DNA of 64,000 nucleotides, taken from Acidobacteriota bacterium (GTDB lineage: Bacteria > Acidobacteriota > Terriglobia > Bryobacterales > Bryobacteraceae). The DNA is taken from assembly GCA_025354885.1 (NCBI GenBank), contig JANXLY010000058.1, forward strand, positions 1 to 64,000, read 5' to 3'. Positions 8,537-17,822 of the stretch are shown piece by piece; positions within the stretch are counted from its first letter, which is position 1; the number at the start of each line of letters is the position of its first letter. Under the pieces are notes generated by a model. The model saw nothing but the letters and a program-made list of their open reading frames with translations. It had not been told where the DNA came from and made no database searches. The position numbers and the translations under genes are program-made.

Positions 8537-9642
8537 AAAACCTCGATTTCTGCTTCCAAAGCGCCAGCACTCTTGAGTGCTTGGAGGATTGCGATGACAT
8601 CGCGAGCGGTCGATCCAATTTGCTTGAGGGCCTGAACCAGTTCGTCGACACTTGCGCCTGCCCCCAGTGAAATTGATTTGGCTTTGTCTTCTTTGACTCC
8701 AACGCCAACCTGAGGAGTGACAACAGTCTTGCCACCGCTCAATGGTTCGGGTTGTGAAGTGACGTAGGAAGTGGAAATGTCGATGGACAGCGGGCCGTGC
8801 AGGATGGCGATTGGGCGCAGACTGACCTCTTTGCCCATGATGATGGTTCCTGTTCGCTCATTGATTACTACTTTTGGAATTCGCTCCACGGGGACGGCAA
8901 GATCTTCGATTTGAGCGTAGAACTCTACCTCCCGGCCTAAGAACTCATCCGGGGTACGGACGGAAATCAGCCCTGGATTTTGAGCGCTGGCAATGGATTC
9001 CTTGCCGGAGAGTTTGGGGAACTTGCGATTGATCGCATCTGTGATACGCGAAGCGGTGCCAAAGTCTGCTTTGAGAAGTTGCAGCTTTAGGGCAGGGCCT
9101 GGGGCTACTGACGGAGCGTCTGCTTCGAGCAGGGCTCCGCTAATGACTCGCCCGACTGTCGGATGGTTGGTAGTTTGCTGGTTACCACGGCCGCCGGCGA
9201 CAAAGCCTCCGGTAACGAGCGGACCTTGAGCCACGGCGAAGACTTTTCCGTTGGCTGCGCGTAGGGGCGTTTGTATCAAAATGCCTCCCTGGAGATTTTG
9301 AGCGTCGCCGATTGCAGCGACCGTGACGTCAATCTTGGTTCCGTTTTGAGAGTAAGGAGGAAGTGTTGCCGTTACCATGACTGCGGCGATGTTACGAACC
9401 AGCATTGCAGTTGGGCTGACTTGAACGCCCATGCGGTCGAGCAAGCTTGCAAGGCTTTGGGAGGAAAAAAAGGTCTGACGTTTGTCGCCCGTCCCGTTCA
9501 GCCCAACGACCAAGCCGTAGCCGAGGAGTTGGTTGTCTCGGGCACCTTCGAGGGAGACGAGCTCGCGCACGCGAATTGGCTTCGAGTCTGCGGCGACTAG
9601 GGGCAATGCCAGGAGCGCGAGAATCAACAATAGGTTTATCAA
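8533..9642 (-). CDS. flgI: flagellar P-ring protein
   Basis: RVRELVSLEGARDNQLLGYGLVVGLNGTGDK, NVAAVMVTATLPP-type and VVINERTGTIIMGKEV motifs. Confidence 0.97.
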   Translation of the reverse strand: MINLLLILALLALPLVAADSKPIRVRELVSLEGARDNQLLGYGLVVGLNGTGDKRQTFFSSQSLASLLDRMGVQVSPTAMLVRNIAAVMVTATLPPYSQNGTKIDVTVAAIGDAQNLQGGILIQTPLRAANGKVFAVAQGPLVTGGFVAGGRGNQQTTNHPTVGRVISGALLEADAPSVAPGPALKLQLLKADFGTASRITDAINRKFPKLSGKESIASAQNPGLISVRTPDEFLGREVEFYAQIEDLAVPVERIPKVVINERTGTIIMGKEVSLRPIAILHGPLSIDISTSYVTSQPEPLSGGKTVVTPQVGVGVKEDKAKSISLGAGASVDELVQALKQIGSTARDVIAILQALKSAGALEAEIEVL

Positions 9643-10259
9643 AACGGTAGTAGTCCCATCAAGATTCGATAAACGATGTTCGGCCGGCGAATGGAATCGG
9701 ATACGAGGCCCTTCCCATTGAGCTGGATGCTCATCATTCCAATCCGATCACTACGCACCTGATTGTTTGCAGAGACATCATTCCAGCGTACAATTCCACG
9801 GACCGCCAACTGATGCTTTTCAGAGTTGACTCCAATCTCCTTGGTGGCTTGTACGACGAGGTCTCCATTAGGGAGAACTTCGACAACGCGACCGGAGAGA
9901 GTACTTGTCAAAACATTGGACCGATTGGTGGAGCCTGTGCCATCCAGCTTCGTTGAACCATTGACGGCAGCGAGATTTTGCAAAGCGCCCAAGGCGCTAG
10001 GCTTGCCAAGCAACGAGGAAATGCTTGAGTTGGCCGAGGATTTTCTGGCGGAGGCGGAACTTCCCGCGCTAGTCGCATTCAGACGGTCTGATACGACAAT
10101 TGTGATCGTGTCGCCGACGCGGCGAGCCCGCAAATCGCTTGCCAGATCGCTATAGCGCCCGGTATCAGCGTACGTGGATCCAGGTGCACTTTGTGGTGCA
10201 GCTGTAAGTGCTGACAACGCGGATAGAGCAAGAATTAGTCGCAGTACAAGATTTGTCAT
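9639..10259 (-). CDS. flgH: flagellar L-ring protein
   Basis: DLRARRVGDTITIVVSDRLNATSAGS, LSGRVVEVLPNGDLVVQATKEI, VRGIVRWNDVS. Confidence 0.95.
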   Translation of the reverse strand: MTNLVLRLILALSALSALTAAPQSAPGSTYADTGRYSDLASDLRARRVGDTITIVVSDRLNATSAGSSASARKSSANSSISSLLGKPSALGALQNLAAVNGSTKLDGTGSTNRSNVLTSTLSGRVVEVLPNGDLVVQATKEIGVNSEKHQLAVRGIVRWNDVSANNQVRSDRIGMMSIQLNGKGLVSDSIRRPNIVYRILMGLLPF

Positions 10260-11164
10260 TGTTCTTTCTTTACAGCGCCGGTGCGAATTTCAACGATACC
10301 GGGCGCGACCGCGACAGCGCGTAGCAAGCGCTTTCCATCGAGGGTTGCGATAAGTAAGGGATCCCCGAGTCGGGCCTTTCCCCGGGCGATTGCTGGAGTA
10401 CGGATGCTGGCTCGCCCCGCCTGGCTAATCAATTCCACGGTGTCTCCGGGTCTGATCAGCGGTGCCTCCATCAAATGGCTGGCATGCAGAATTGCTCCCT
10501 TTGTGAGCGAGCGGCGGAGGACTCGGCCCTCAAACTCGATTGTCGACTCTTTGATGCCACTCCCTGCCGGTTGCCACGGGAGTATGATGCTCTCGAGGTC
10601 TGAGGCCTCCACCAACTTTCCAGCAGGCAGGTTGCGGGCAGCAACCATACGCGACTGGCCGTGTTTCATGGTGAAGTTGATTCGAAGCGCTGCGTATCCT
10701 GATGGGCCGTCGATTTTCCCGTGCCAGATATATTGCTTCTTTACGGTGTCGTAGGATAAACCATTCCGTTGTAAGGCTATGTGGCCCATTGGTCCGGGAG
10801 AAATTCTCTTGTCCCGGATGTCGATTTCAGCATCCTGGACTTGTAGTCCAAACAAATCGTTGAGAGCTTGACGGAGCTCAGACTCCCATGCAAAGTCTTC
10901 GGCAAGGGCTGCCCGACGGTATACGCAAACGGGATCGAATTCAGATTTCGAAAGCGAATGGCTCGTAGCCCAGAGGCGAAGCGTTTGGCTGGTGAGATCT
11001 CTTCTTACACCGAAATTGGGAGAACTTGCGAGCACTGTTGTGGGTGCGAGAGTAGCGAAAGCAGGCAGCCGCGGAACAAGATCTCGAGCCTGAATCTGGG
11101 GCCCCTCGACTATCAGGCAGGGGTCGAGGGGAAGCAGGATTAGCGTGAGTAAGAGATAGAGCAT
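10256..11164 (-). CDS. flgA: flagellar basal body P-ring formation protein
   Basis: Position between flgG and flgH; SAF-like region MVAARNLPAGKLVEASDLE, LRRSLTKGAILHASHL, RPGDTVELISQAGRASI. Confidence 0.9.
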   Translation of the reverse strand: MLYLLLTLILLPLDPCLIVEGPQIQARDLVPRLPAFATLAPTTVLASSPNFGVRRDLTSQTLRLWATSHSLSKSEFDPVCVYRRAALAEDFAWESELRQALNDLFGLQVQDAEIDIRDKRISPGPMGHIALQRNGLSYDTVKKQYIWHGKIDGPSGYAALRINFTMKHGQSRMVAARNLPAGKLVEASDLESIILPWQPAGSGIKESTIEFEGRVLRRSLTKGAILHASHLMEAPLIRPGDTVELISQAGRASIRTPAIARGKARLGDPLLIATLDGKRLLRAVAVAPGIVEIRTGAVKKEQ

Positions 11165-11955
11165 TAGCGGGTCACGTTATTGGCTTGCTGATACATTTCG
11201 TCGGCAGCGCGCACGATTTTGGAGTTGGCCTCGTAGGCTCTTTGAGCCACGATCAAATTGATAAATTCGCTTACAACACTGACATTGGATTGCTCAACGT
11301 AGCCTTGCAGCAATGCACCCATGCCCTCTTGGCCACCGGGCGTGCCAATCTGAGCTTCGCCAGAGGAATCTGTGGGCATGTATAGATTTTTGCCGATGCT
11401 ATTCAAGCCAGCCGGGTTCGCGAAGTTGGCGATCTGAATCTGACCGGCAACCTGGGTAGCCGTTTGACCCGGCAAAGAGTAACTCACAGTGCCGTCAGCA
11501 CCAATGGTGACTCCCTGGGCCTCGGCGGGGATGGTAATTTGCGGCTCGAGTGCTTCGCCGTCGCTTGTCACGATGTTGCCATCGCGGTCCAGATGGAAGC
11601 CGCCGGACCTGGTGTAAGCGGTCTCTCCTGTTGGACGACGGACCTGGAAGAAGCCTTTGCCCTGAATGACCAGATCGAGGGGGTTGTTGGTCATAGAAAA
11701 ATCTCCCTGTGAAAAGAGAATTTCATTGGAGACCGTGCGTGTTCCCAAACCAAGTTGAAGGCCGGTGGGAATCGTTGTCTGTGCGCCCGCTGAAGCGCCG
11801 GGCTGCACGAGGGTCTGATACATCAGATCCTGAAACTGCGCCCGCCGCATCTTGAAGCCGGTGGTATTGGCATTGGCGAGGTTGTGGGCGATGTTGTCCA
11901 CATTCAATTGCTGTGCGGACATACCTGAAGCCGCGCTGTAGAGTGCTCGAATCAT
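11164..11955 (-). CDS. flgG: flagellar basal-body rod protein FlgG
   Basis: MIRALYSAASGMSAQQLNVDNIAHNLANANTTGFKMRRAQFQDLMYQ; EFINLIVAQRAYEANSKIV. Confidence 0.97.
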   Translation of the reverse strand: MIRALYSAASGMSAQQLNVDNIAHNLANANTTGFKMRRAQFQDLMYQTLVQPGASAGAQTTIPTGLQLGLGTRTVSNEILFSQGDFSMTNNPLDLVIQGKGFFQVRRPTGETAYTRSGGFHLDRDGNIVTSDGEALEPQITIPAEAQGVTIGADGTVSYSLPGQTATQVAGQIQIANFANPAGLNSIGKNLYMPTDSSGEAQIGTPGGQEGMGALLQGYVEQSNVSVVSEFINLIVAQRAYEANSKIVRAADEMYQQANNVTR

Positions 11956-11964
11956 AGTCGTTTC

Positions 11965-12720
11965 CTAAACTCGACCCACTTCTTCTGTGGATCGCTTCCC
12001 CATCTCGCCGTGCAATTGCAGGGCCTTTTGCAACATTTCAAATTGGCGCGAGATTTTGACGAGCTGAATCCCGCCTGTTGTCGGGTCTGCGTTGGACTTC
12101 TCGAGCCAGCCCTGGTGGACTTCTACACCTGCAGCACGCCTGAGGCTTGCTATATCGCTGATGGCGAAGTAGGAGTCCCCTGCCTTGCGGAGTTGTTCGC
12201 GGTTAGCAGGCTCCATCAATTCGACACGCGCCAAAGCCGTGTTGTCCTGATGCAATACGCCTTGAAGATCGATGTTCAGTTGGCGAGTTGGGTCAAAGCG
12301 AAAGGTGGGAGGCAAGGGCCTTCCGTCAGGCAGAGTCAGTTTCACTTTGAATCCTTCTCTGGTTCGAAGTTGACCATCGGTTCCAATTTGGAAACTGCCG
12401 TTGCGCGTCAATAAATTGCCAGATGGCGATTCTGTGACGAAGTAGGCATTGCCATCAAGCGCCAGGTCGAGTGGGCGTGAGGTGGATTCGAGAAGGCCCT
12501 GATTGAAGTTGATCCACGACTGCTTGAGATCGGGAGACAGGCCTGTAAAATCAGGGCCGCCATTGCCAGCGAGAGCTTCTTCCGAGCCGTAGAGAGTGTA
12601 TCGCTCCAGCTCCGATTTGAAGGCCGGCGTGCCGCTATTAGCCAAGTTATTGGCGACGATGTCGAGGCTCTCGGCGCGAGCTCTGAGCCCGCTGGCAAGA
12701 ATGCTGGTTGTAGAGTCCAT
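11965..12720 (-). CDS. flgF: flagellar basal-body rod protein FlgF
   Basis: LDIVANNLANSGTPAFKSELERY; FFVTESPSG-like; start MDSTTSILASG at 12720. Confidence 0.9.
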   Translation of the reverse strand: MDSTTSILASGLRARAESLDIVANNLANSGTPAFKSELERYTLYGSEEALAGNGGPDFTGLSPDLKQSWINFNQGLLESTSRPLDLALDGNAYFVTESPSGNLLTRNGSFQIGTDGQLRTREGFKVKLTLPDGRPLPPTFRFDPTRQLNIDLQGVLHQDNTALARVELMEPANREQLRKAGDSYFAISDIASLRRAAGVEVHQGWLEKSNADPTTGGIQLVKISRQFEMLQKALQLHGEMGKRSTEEVGRV

Positions 12721-12740
12721 ATAAGGTCCACCACGGTATA

Positions 12741-12756
12741 GGCAATCGTCATGCCA
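12741..12756 (-). promoter_or_regulatory. sigma54-like -24/-12 element driving flgF-flgG-flgA-flgH-flgI-flgJ
   Basis: Minus strand TGGCATGACGATTGCC versus consensus TGGCACGNNNNTTGCW; correct GG-GC spacing. Confidence 0.6.
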
Positions 12757-12772
12757 AAGCCTTGCATGGTTT

Positions 12773-12788
12773 TGGCACTGCGCGTGCT
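12773..12788 (+). promoter_or_regulatory. sigma54-like -24/-12 element driving fliK-flgD-flgE... operon
   Basis: TGGCACTGCGCGTGCT; GG-GC spacing of 12 as in sigma54 promoters. Confidence 0.55.
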
Positions 12789-12800
12789 TAAGCATTCTGC

Positions 12801-14663
12801 GTGATGCAATCCGTGACAGCCACCGAGGTGCCAGTTCCGCAGTTGAGCAAGGAAGCTTGTCCCGGTGCATCTCGACTATCGGGGAGCAATGAGGACGCCA
12901 AAGTGGAGGGGAGCGAGTCGGGGCTGGAGGCATTGCTGACGGCCTGGACTGCAATTTTTCAGCAGCAGATATTGCCTGAGGCGCAGGATGTGTCGGCCGG
13001 CGAGATGAGTTTCGAACTGGTGGATGGCGCGACGGGAGGAGAGGTGAAGGGGGCGGGGTCTAGGCAGATTTCAGCTCTGCAGCCTGACACGAACAAAACA
13101 GCCGACATCCTCGGATCGGTTGCGGGTCGTGCGGCGATTTTCTGGCAGAAAGAGATCGTGCCTTTCGGAAGCGCGAGTTTGGGTGCAGATACAAAGGTCG
13201 AAACAACGGTCGAGCCGCCAATGGCCTTCGATTTGGTGAGCGCGGTCCTTCCAGTAGTCGGGCCCCCTGAGCTTGAGGGCGTCCATGTGCCTGTTTCAAA
13301 AGGTCAGAAAAGCCAGCAACTCGTGAACCCAATCGATGCCAAGAGTGGAAACGAAGAAATCCATTTGCCAACTGAAGGCAAGATTCCAGAAGCAACAAAG
13401 ATCCCTGCTCGTGTTTTGGCGCCTGCTGCATCAGGTGGCGAGATTTTGACGGATGAGGTTTTGATAGGCAATCGCACGGCGGTCGATGAGCACATTGAGA
13501 CTGAGCTTGTTGCTGTAGAAGTGGGACAGATTGAGGCGAAGCTTCAGACTTCACAAGTACTGCCACAAACTCCGCAAGTACAACTGCAGATACCACAAGA
13601 ACAAGTAGTGCCGTCCTTGGTGAAGCAGAATCCACCCGTTGAGAACCCGGGGAAGATCACCCGTGCAGCAGCTCCAAGACGGGCTGCGGAGGTGGTCGGT
13701 CTCGGAGATACGTCGCTTCAAAAAGTGCAAGTGGCTGCCGAAAGCAAAGTGCAAGATTCTCCATTCACCAAGCCGATTCGATTTGACACCGAGGTCAATT
13801 TGGAGAGTGAGGGCCTGTCTCGCTTCAAGGCTGCTCTTGATAAGGCTGCGATACGGGTGCAGCATTCCGATCCACAGCCAGTCGAGAGGCCGGAGTTGGA
13901 ATTAGGGAAAGTGCGGGAAGAATCGACCTCGACAGCGGCCGCCGAATCATCTTCGCCAATTGAAAAAAATGAGATGCCAATTCAAGACCGCAAACAGGAA
14001 GTGCCGATTGGACCTGTTCTGACCGAGACGTTGATCGTCGAGCACCCAAGGGAGCAAGTGGTCGTGTCCCAGGCCGCACCAGAAATACCGAAACGGGAAT
14101 CTGTTGCAATGCCTCCAGCTCAGGATGCACCGGCAAAGAGTGTGCCAGTTCAAAAAAGCGAAATTCAGGCTCCACTGACGATGGCGAATGGAGAGGCGAA
14201 GACGATTTCCATTCGAATTCCGCTAACAGATACAAGCTTGGCGGGAACGGGAGAGGCACGACATATCGATCTGGTCTTCAATAATCGCAACAGCAATCTG
14301 ACTTTGCAGTTTCATTCGCCCAGTGCCGAAATCCAACAACGGATCGAGGAGTCAATGCCTACACTTCTGGACAAACTCCAAACCGCAGACTGGACTTCGA
14401 AGCCTCCTGAGGTTGGAGCTGCATCGGGGGCAGTCGAAGCAGTAGTTGAGCCAAAGAAACGCGCGGAAACTTTTCTAGCGACGGGAATGACTACGGAAGC
14501 AGCGCGTGATCTTTCGACGGCCGCAACTTCCAGTCAGCAAGGCTCGCACCTGGACGACTCTTCGGCCAATCGACGTGAACAGCAGTCACAAAACTCGGCT
14601 GCGAGAAACCGCAAAAAAGATCAGGCTTGGCAAACCGAGTTTGACGAACAACTAGAACCATAA
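12801..14663 (+). CDS. fliK: FliK-like flagellar hook-length control protein
   Basis: Long low-complexity N-terminus, C-terminal IRIPLTDTSLAGTGEARHIDLVFNNRNSNLTLQFHSPSAEIQQRIEESMPTLLDKL; position directly upstream of flgD/flgE. Confidence 0.75.
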   Translation: MMQSVTATEVPVPQLSKEACPGASRLSGSNEDAKVEGSESGLEALLTAWTAIFQQQILPEAQDVSAGEMSFELVDGATGGEVKGAGSRQISALQPDTNKTADILGSVAGRAAIFWQKEIVPFGSASLGADTKVETTVEPPMAFDLVSAVLPVVGPPELEGVHVPVSKGQKSQQLVNPIDAKSGNEEIHLPTEGKIPEATKIPARVLAPAASGGEILTDEVLIGNRTAVDEHIETELVAVEVGQIEAKLQTSQVLPQTPQVQLQIPQEQVVPSLVKQNPPVENPGKITRAAAPRRAAEVVGLGDTSLQKVQVAAESKVQDSPFTKPIRFDTEVNLESEGLSRFKAALDKAAIRVQHSDPQPVERPELELGKVREESTSTAAAESSSPIEKNEMPIQDRKQEVPIGPVLTETLIVEHPREQVVVSQAAPEIPKRESVAMPPAQDAPAKSVPVQKSEIQAPLTMANGEAKTISIRIPLTDTSLAGTGEARHIDLVFNNRNSNLTLQFHSPSAEIQQRIEESMPTLLDKLQTADWTSKPPEVGAASGAVEAVVEPKKRAETFLATGMTTEAARDLSTAATSSQQGSHLDDSSANRREQQSQNSAARNRKKDQAWQTEFDEQLEP

Positions 14664-14682
14664 GAAAGAAAAGGAGCATTTC

Positions 14683-14997
14683 ATGATTTCATCCTCAGAT
14701 TTGATTCGCAGCCCTCAGGCAGCATTGGACACTACAAGGCAGGCCGGCAGGGCCGACGAGACAAATAAGGTCAAGCAACCGAATCCGAATGATCTCGCGA
14801 GCAAGGACGTATTTCTTCAACTCCTGATCGCCCAGATCAAGAATCAGGATCCCAGCAAGCCGGGTGACAGCATTCAATATATTACACAGCTCAGTCAATT
14901 CTCCGGGGTCGAGCAGCTGGTGGATATCAAGACCCAACTCCGCGATCTGATCGCCAAATTGACACCAGCAACTACGACGGAAAAGCCGGCCGCCTAG
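14683..14997 (+). CDS. flgD: flagellar hook assembly protein FlgD, short form
   Basis: DVFLQLLIAQIKNQDPSKPGDSIQYITQLSQFSGVEQL; only the N-terminal capping segment (104 aa). Confidence 0.9.
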   Translation: MISSSDLIRSPQAALDTTRQAGRADETNKVKQPNPNDLASKDVFLQLLIAQIKNQDPSKPGDSIQYITQLSQFSGVEQLVDIKTQLRDLIAKLTPATTTEKPAA

Positions 14998-15044
14998 AGC
15001 GGATCGGACACGAAACACAGGAATCAAGGAACCCCAAAAACTAA

Positions 15045-16286
15045 ATGTTTACATCATTTTCAACTGCCCTATCCGCCCTCAGCGCGCACTCAACTGCCGT
15101 CGATGTAGTCGGAAACAATCTTGCGAACCTGAATACTCCTGGCTTCAAGGCGAGTACGGTTTCGTTTTACGATCTCGTTACGCAATCACTTGGAGCCGGC
15201 CTCGGGGATACCCAGGTCGGATTTGGCGTAGGGCGTCCTATCACGCTTCGGAATTTCTCACAGGGTGCGATTCAGGTCAGTAGCGGACCGTTGGATGCAG
15301 CAATCCAGGGCGACGGATTCCTGATCTTGAAAGGGCAACAGGGACAAACGGTATATTCGCGTGGTGGCAGTCTCATCGTGGACAAATCGGGAAACCTCCT
15401 GACAGGAAAGGGCTACAAAATCCAGGGTTGGACCAATCAAGGAAACACTCTTGACACAACGGGTCCTGTAGGGGACATCGTAATTCCAGTAGGTTCCATC
15501 AAGCCTCCAGTTGCCTCGACAGCATTCCAGTTCGACATGAACCTGAATGCTGCTGCCAGTCTTGGGCCCCCGCCTGAAAGTTTCCGGACTTCTATTGAAA
15601 TCTTCGACTCACTTGGCACCAGCCATGTGGTGTCTGTTGCTTTCACCAAGTCGGCAACGCCGAATGCCTGGGATTACAGTATTTCGATTCCAGATGCTGA
15701 TGTCGCAGCACCCGTTGCTCCTCTCACTGGCACCATGCAATTTGACAGTAACGGGAAGCTGACGTCGCCTGATGCTGTTACTCCAATCAGCTTTGCCATT
15801 GCAGGCTTGGCAAATGGCTCTTCCGATATCAATTTGAACTGGGGAATCTATAACGGACTCACCCCACGCATTACGCAGTATGCGCAGCCGTCTGCGGTAA
15901 GCGCAAACTCACAGGATGGTCAGCCTTCCGCGCAGTTGATTCGAGTCGGGGTAGGGGATGGGGGCAGGATTCTTGCTCAATATTCCAACGGGGTTCAGTC
16001 GGCTGTGGGCCAAGTCGCTATGGCTTCGATTCGAAATCCGGAATCACTGGTTGCCGTTGGCGATAGCGCATTTCAACTGAGCGAGAAAAGTGCTCTGCCT
16101 GCAATTGGAACCTCTGGCACTGGCGGCCGTGGTTCGATTCTGGGCGGGGCGATTGAGGCTTCGACAGTTGACATCGCTAGAGAGTTTACAAACCTGATCA
16201 TCTACCAGCGTGGGTATCAAGCGAACACGAGAGTAATCACAACAGTTGATGAGATCAGCCAGGAAACGATCAACCTGAAGCGTTAA
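15045..16286 (+). CDS. flgE: flagellar hook protein FlgE
   Basis: TALSALSAHSTAVDVVGNNLANLNTPGFKAS; LIIYQRGYQANTRVITTVDEISQETINLKR. Confidence 0.96.
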   Translation: MFTSFSTALSALSAHSTAVDVVGNNLANLNTPGFKASTVSFYDLVTQSLGAGLGDTQVGFGVGRPITLRNFSQGAIQVSSGPLDAAIQGDGFLILKGQQGQTVYSRGGSLIVDKSGNLLTGKGYKIQGWTNQGNTLDTTGPVGDIVIPVGSIKPPVASTAFQFDMNLNAAASLGPPPESFRTSIEIFDSLGTSHVVSVAFTKSATPNAWDYSISIPDADVAAPVAPLTGTMQFDSNGKLTSPDAVTPISFAIAGLANGSSDINLNWGIYNGLTPRITQYAQPSAVSANSQDGQPSAQLIRVGVGDGGRILAQYSNGVQSAVGQVAMASIRNPESLVAVGDSAFQLSEKSALPAIGTSGTGGRGSILGGAIEASTVDIAREFTNLIIYQRGYQANTRVITTVDEISQETINLKR

Positions 16287-16292
16287 TTTCTT

Positions 16293-16556
16293 ATGGCCTC
16301 AGCACACATGCAGCATCTCGAGCAATTCGCGCATTACCTGGATATGCCACTAACGGTTGAGGCCGTTCTTGACCAGAAGACGATGACAATTTTCGAAATC
16401 CTCGCTCTGGAAGAAGGAAGCGTAATCAAGCTGAATCGCTCTGCCGGGGAGAACATAGACCTCATCATTGGCGGCACTTCTGCTGCCTTTGCGGAGGTTG
16501 TAATTATCGACGAATCCATGGGCGTTCGAGTGACGGACCTGGCTTCAGAAGGCTAA
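16293..16556 (+). CDS. fliN: short FliN-type switch protein (SpoA domain)
   Basis: PLTVEAVLDQKTMTIFEILALEEGSVIKLNRSAGENIDLIIGG. Confidence 0.85.
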   Translation: MASAHMQHLEQFAHYLDMPLTVEAVLDQKTMTIFEILALEEGSVIKLNRSAGENIDLIIGGTSAAFAEVVIIDESMGVRVTDLASEG

Positions 16557-16568
16557 CGGAGAACTGCG

Positions 16569-16844
16569 ATGTGGAAGAAACTTTTAAAGCTTTGGGAGGA
16601 CACGGCATTGCGCCGTGCAGCTCAGCAAAGCGGACAAGCCCGGACGAAGATCAATTTGGCAGGCCAAAAGTGGTTTGGTTCGGGAGAATGCCTCCGTATC
16701 GTCGAAATTGAGACGGAGGGCGGCAGCTACAGAATTGCCATATGGAATGGCAAAACATCAAGCCAGATGGTCGAGCTCAGCCGAGGAGTTCCGCTTGAGA
16801 GTCCAGCCCTGCTTGCGCGTTCGGTCGGCGGAGGAGTTGCTTGA
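16569..16844 (+). CDS. FliO-like protein (position-based)
   Basis: 91 aa between fliN and fliP; LRIVEIETEGGSYRIAIWNGKTSSQMVELS resembles the FliO soluble domain. Confidence 0.5.
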   Translation: MWKKLLKLWEDTALRRAAQQSGQARTKINLAGQKWFGSGECLRIVEIETEGGSYRIAIWNGKTSSQMVELSRGVPLESPALLARSVGGGVA

Positions 16845-17551
16845 AGCGCTGGCTTATCTTGTTTGCACTGAGCCCAGCACTGCTGGCGGCTCCGGTGTCG
16901 GCAGCTAACGCTGAGGCTGGTGGCACTGCTTTGCGGCTTGCGATTCAACTCACCCTCGCTGCGCTCGTGCCAATGTTCTTTGTGACGCTGACGCCGTTTT
17001 TGAGGATCAGCGTTGTACTTCATTTCCTTCGACAGGCACTTGGAACCCAGACCGTTCCTTCAAACCAGGTGGTGATCGCGCTGGCTTCTCTTCTGACCTG
17101 CCTGTCGATCACTCCGCAATTGACTGCAATCTATGAAGGCGTCATTCAACCCTACAACAAAGGCACGATCACAGAAGAGAAGGCCCTCGCCGCTGGCGGT
17201 GCGCAGATGAAGAGCTATATGGTGCCGTTTCTTGGCGAGAAAGAAATTGCCCTGATGCTTCGCGTTTCACATAGTGCAGCCCCAAAGAGTCCCGCAGATC
17301 TGGCCTTTCCAGTGATTGCTGGCGCTTACATGCTGAGCGAGTTGAAGAGCGCTTTCAAGATCGGGGTCCTGCTCTACATGCCGTTCCTGATTATTGATCT
17401 GATTGTTTCGGCTGTGATTGTTACGCTTGGCATGATTCAGCTTCCCCCGGTGATGGTCTCCGCCCCGTTCAAAATTCTGATCTTTGTGCTTGCAGATGGC
17501 TGGACTGTGATTATCGATGCGGTGATGAAGTCGCTTGAGGTAATGCGCTGA
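16841..17551 (+). CDS. fliP: flagellar type III export protein FliP (TTG start)
   Basis: FVTLTPFLRISVVLHFLRQALGTQTVPSNQVVIAL; LPPVMVSAPFKILIFVLADGW. Confidence 0.96.
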   Translation: MKRWLILFALSPALLAAPVSAANAEAGGTALRLAIQLTLAALVPMFFVTLTPFLRISVVLHFLRQALGTQTVPSNQVVIALASLLTCLSITPQLTAIYEGVIQPYNKGTITEEKALAAGGAQMKSYMVPFLGEKEIALMLRVSHSAAPKSPADLAFPVIAGAYMLSELKSAFKIGVLLYMPFLIIDLIVSAVIVTLGMIQLPPVMVSAPFKILIFVLADGWTVIIDAVMKSLEVMR

Positions 17552-17820
17552 TGGAGACCGTTGTTGCTGTCGAAATTGTGCGCAACGCGATTCTCACTTC
17601 GATCCTGATTGCTGCGCCGCTTTTGGGCATCTGTCTGATCTGTGGCATCTTCTTCAACCTGATTCAGGTGGCAACTTCCATCCAGGACCCAGGTTTTAGT
17701 GCAATTCCCCGCTTCGCTGTGTGTGCTTTCGCTTTTCTCCTGCTACTTCCCTGGATGCTCAACCAGATGTCCGGTTTTATCGCCCGTACAGCAGAAATGA
17801 TTCCAAGGATTGCCCGATAG
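17551..17820 (+). CDS. fliQ: flagellar export protein FliQ
   Basis: LIAAPLLGICLICGIFFNLIQVATSIQDPGFSAIPRF. Confidence 0.94.
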   Translation: METVVAVEIVRNAILTSILIAAPLLGICLICGIFFNLIQVATSIQDPGFSAIPRFAVCAFAFLLLLPWMLNQMSGFIARTAEMIPRIAR

Positions 17821-17822
17821 CG

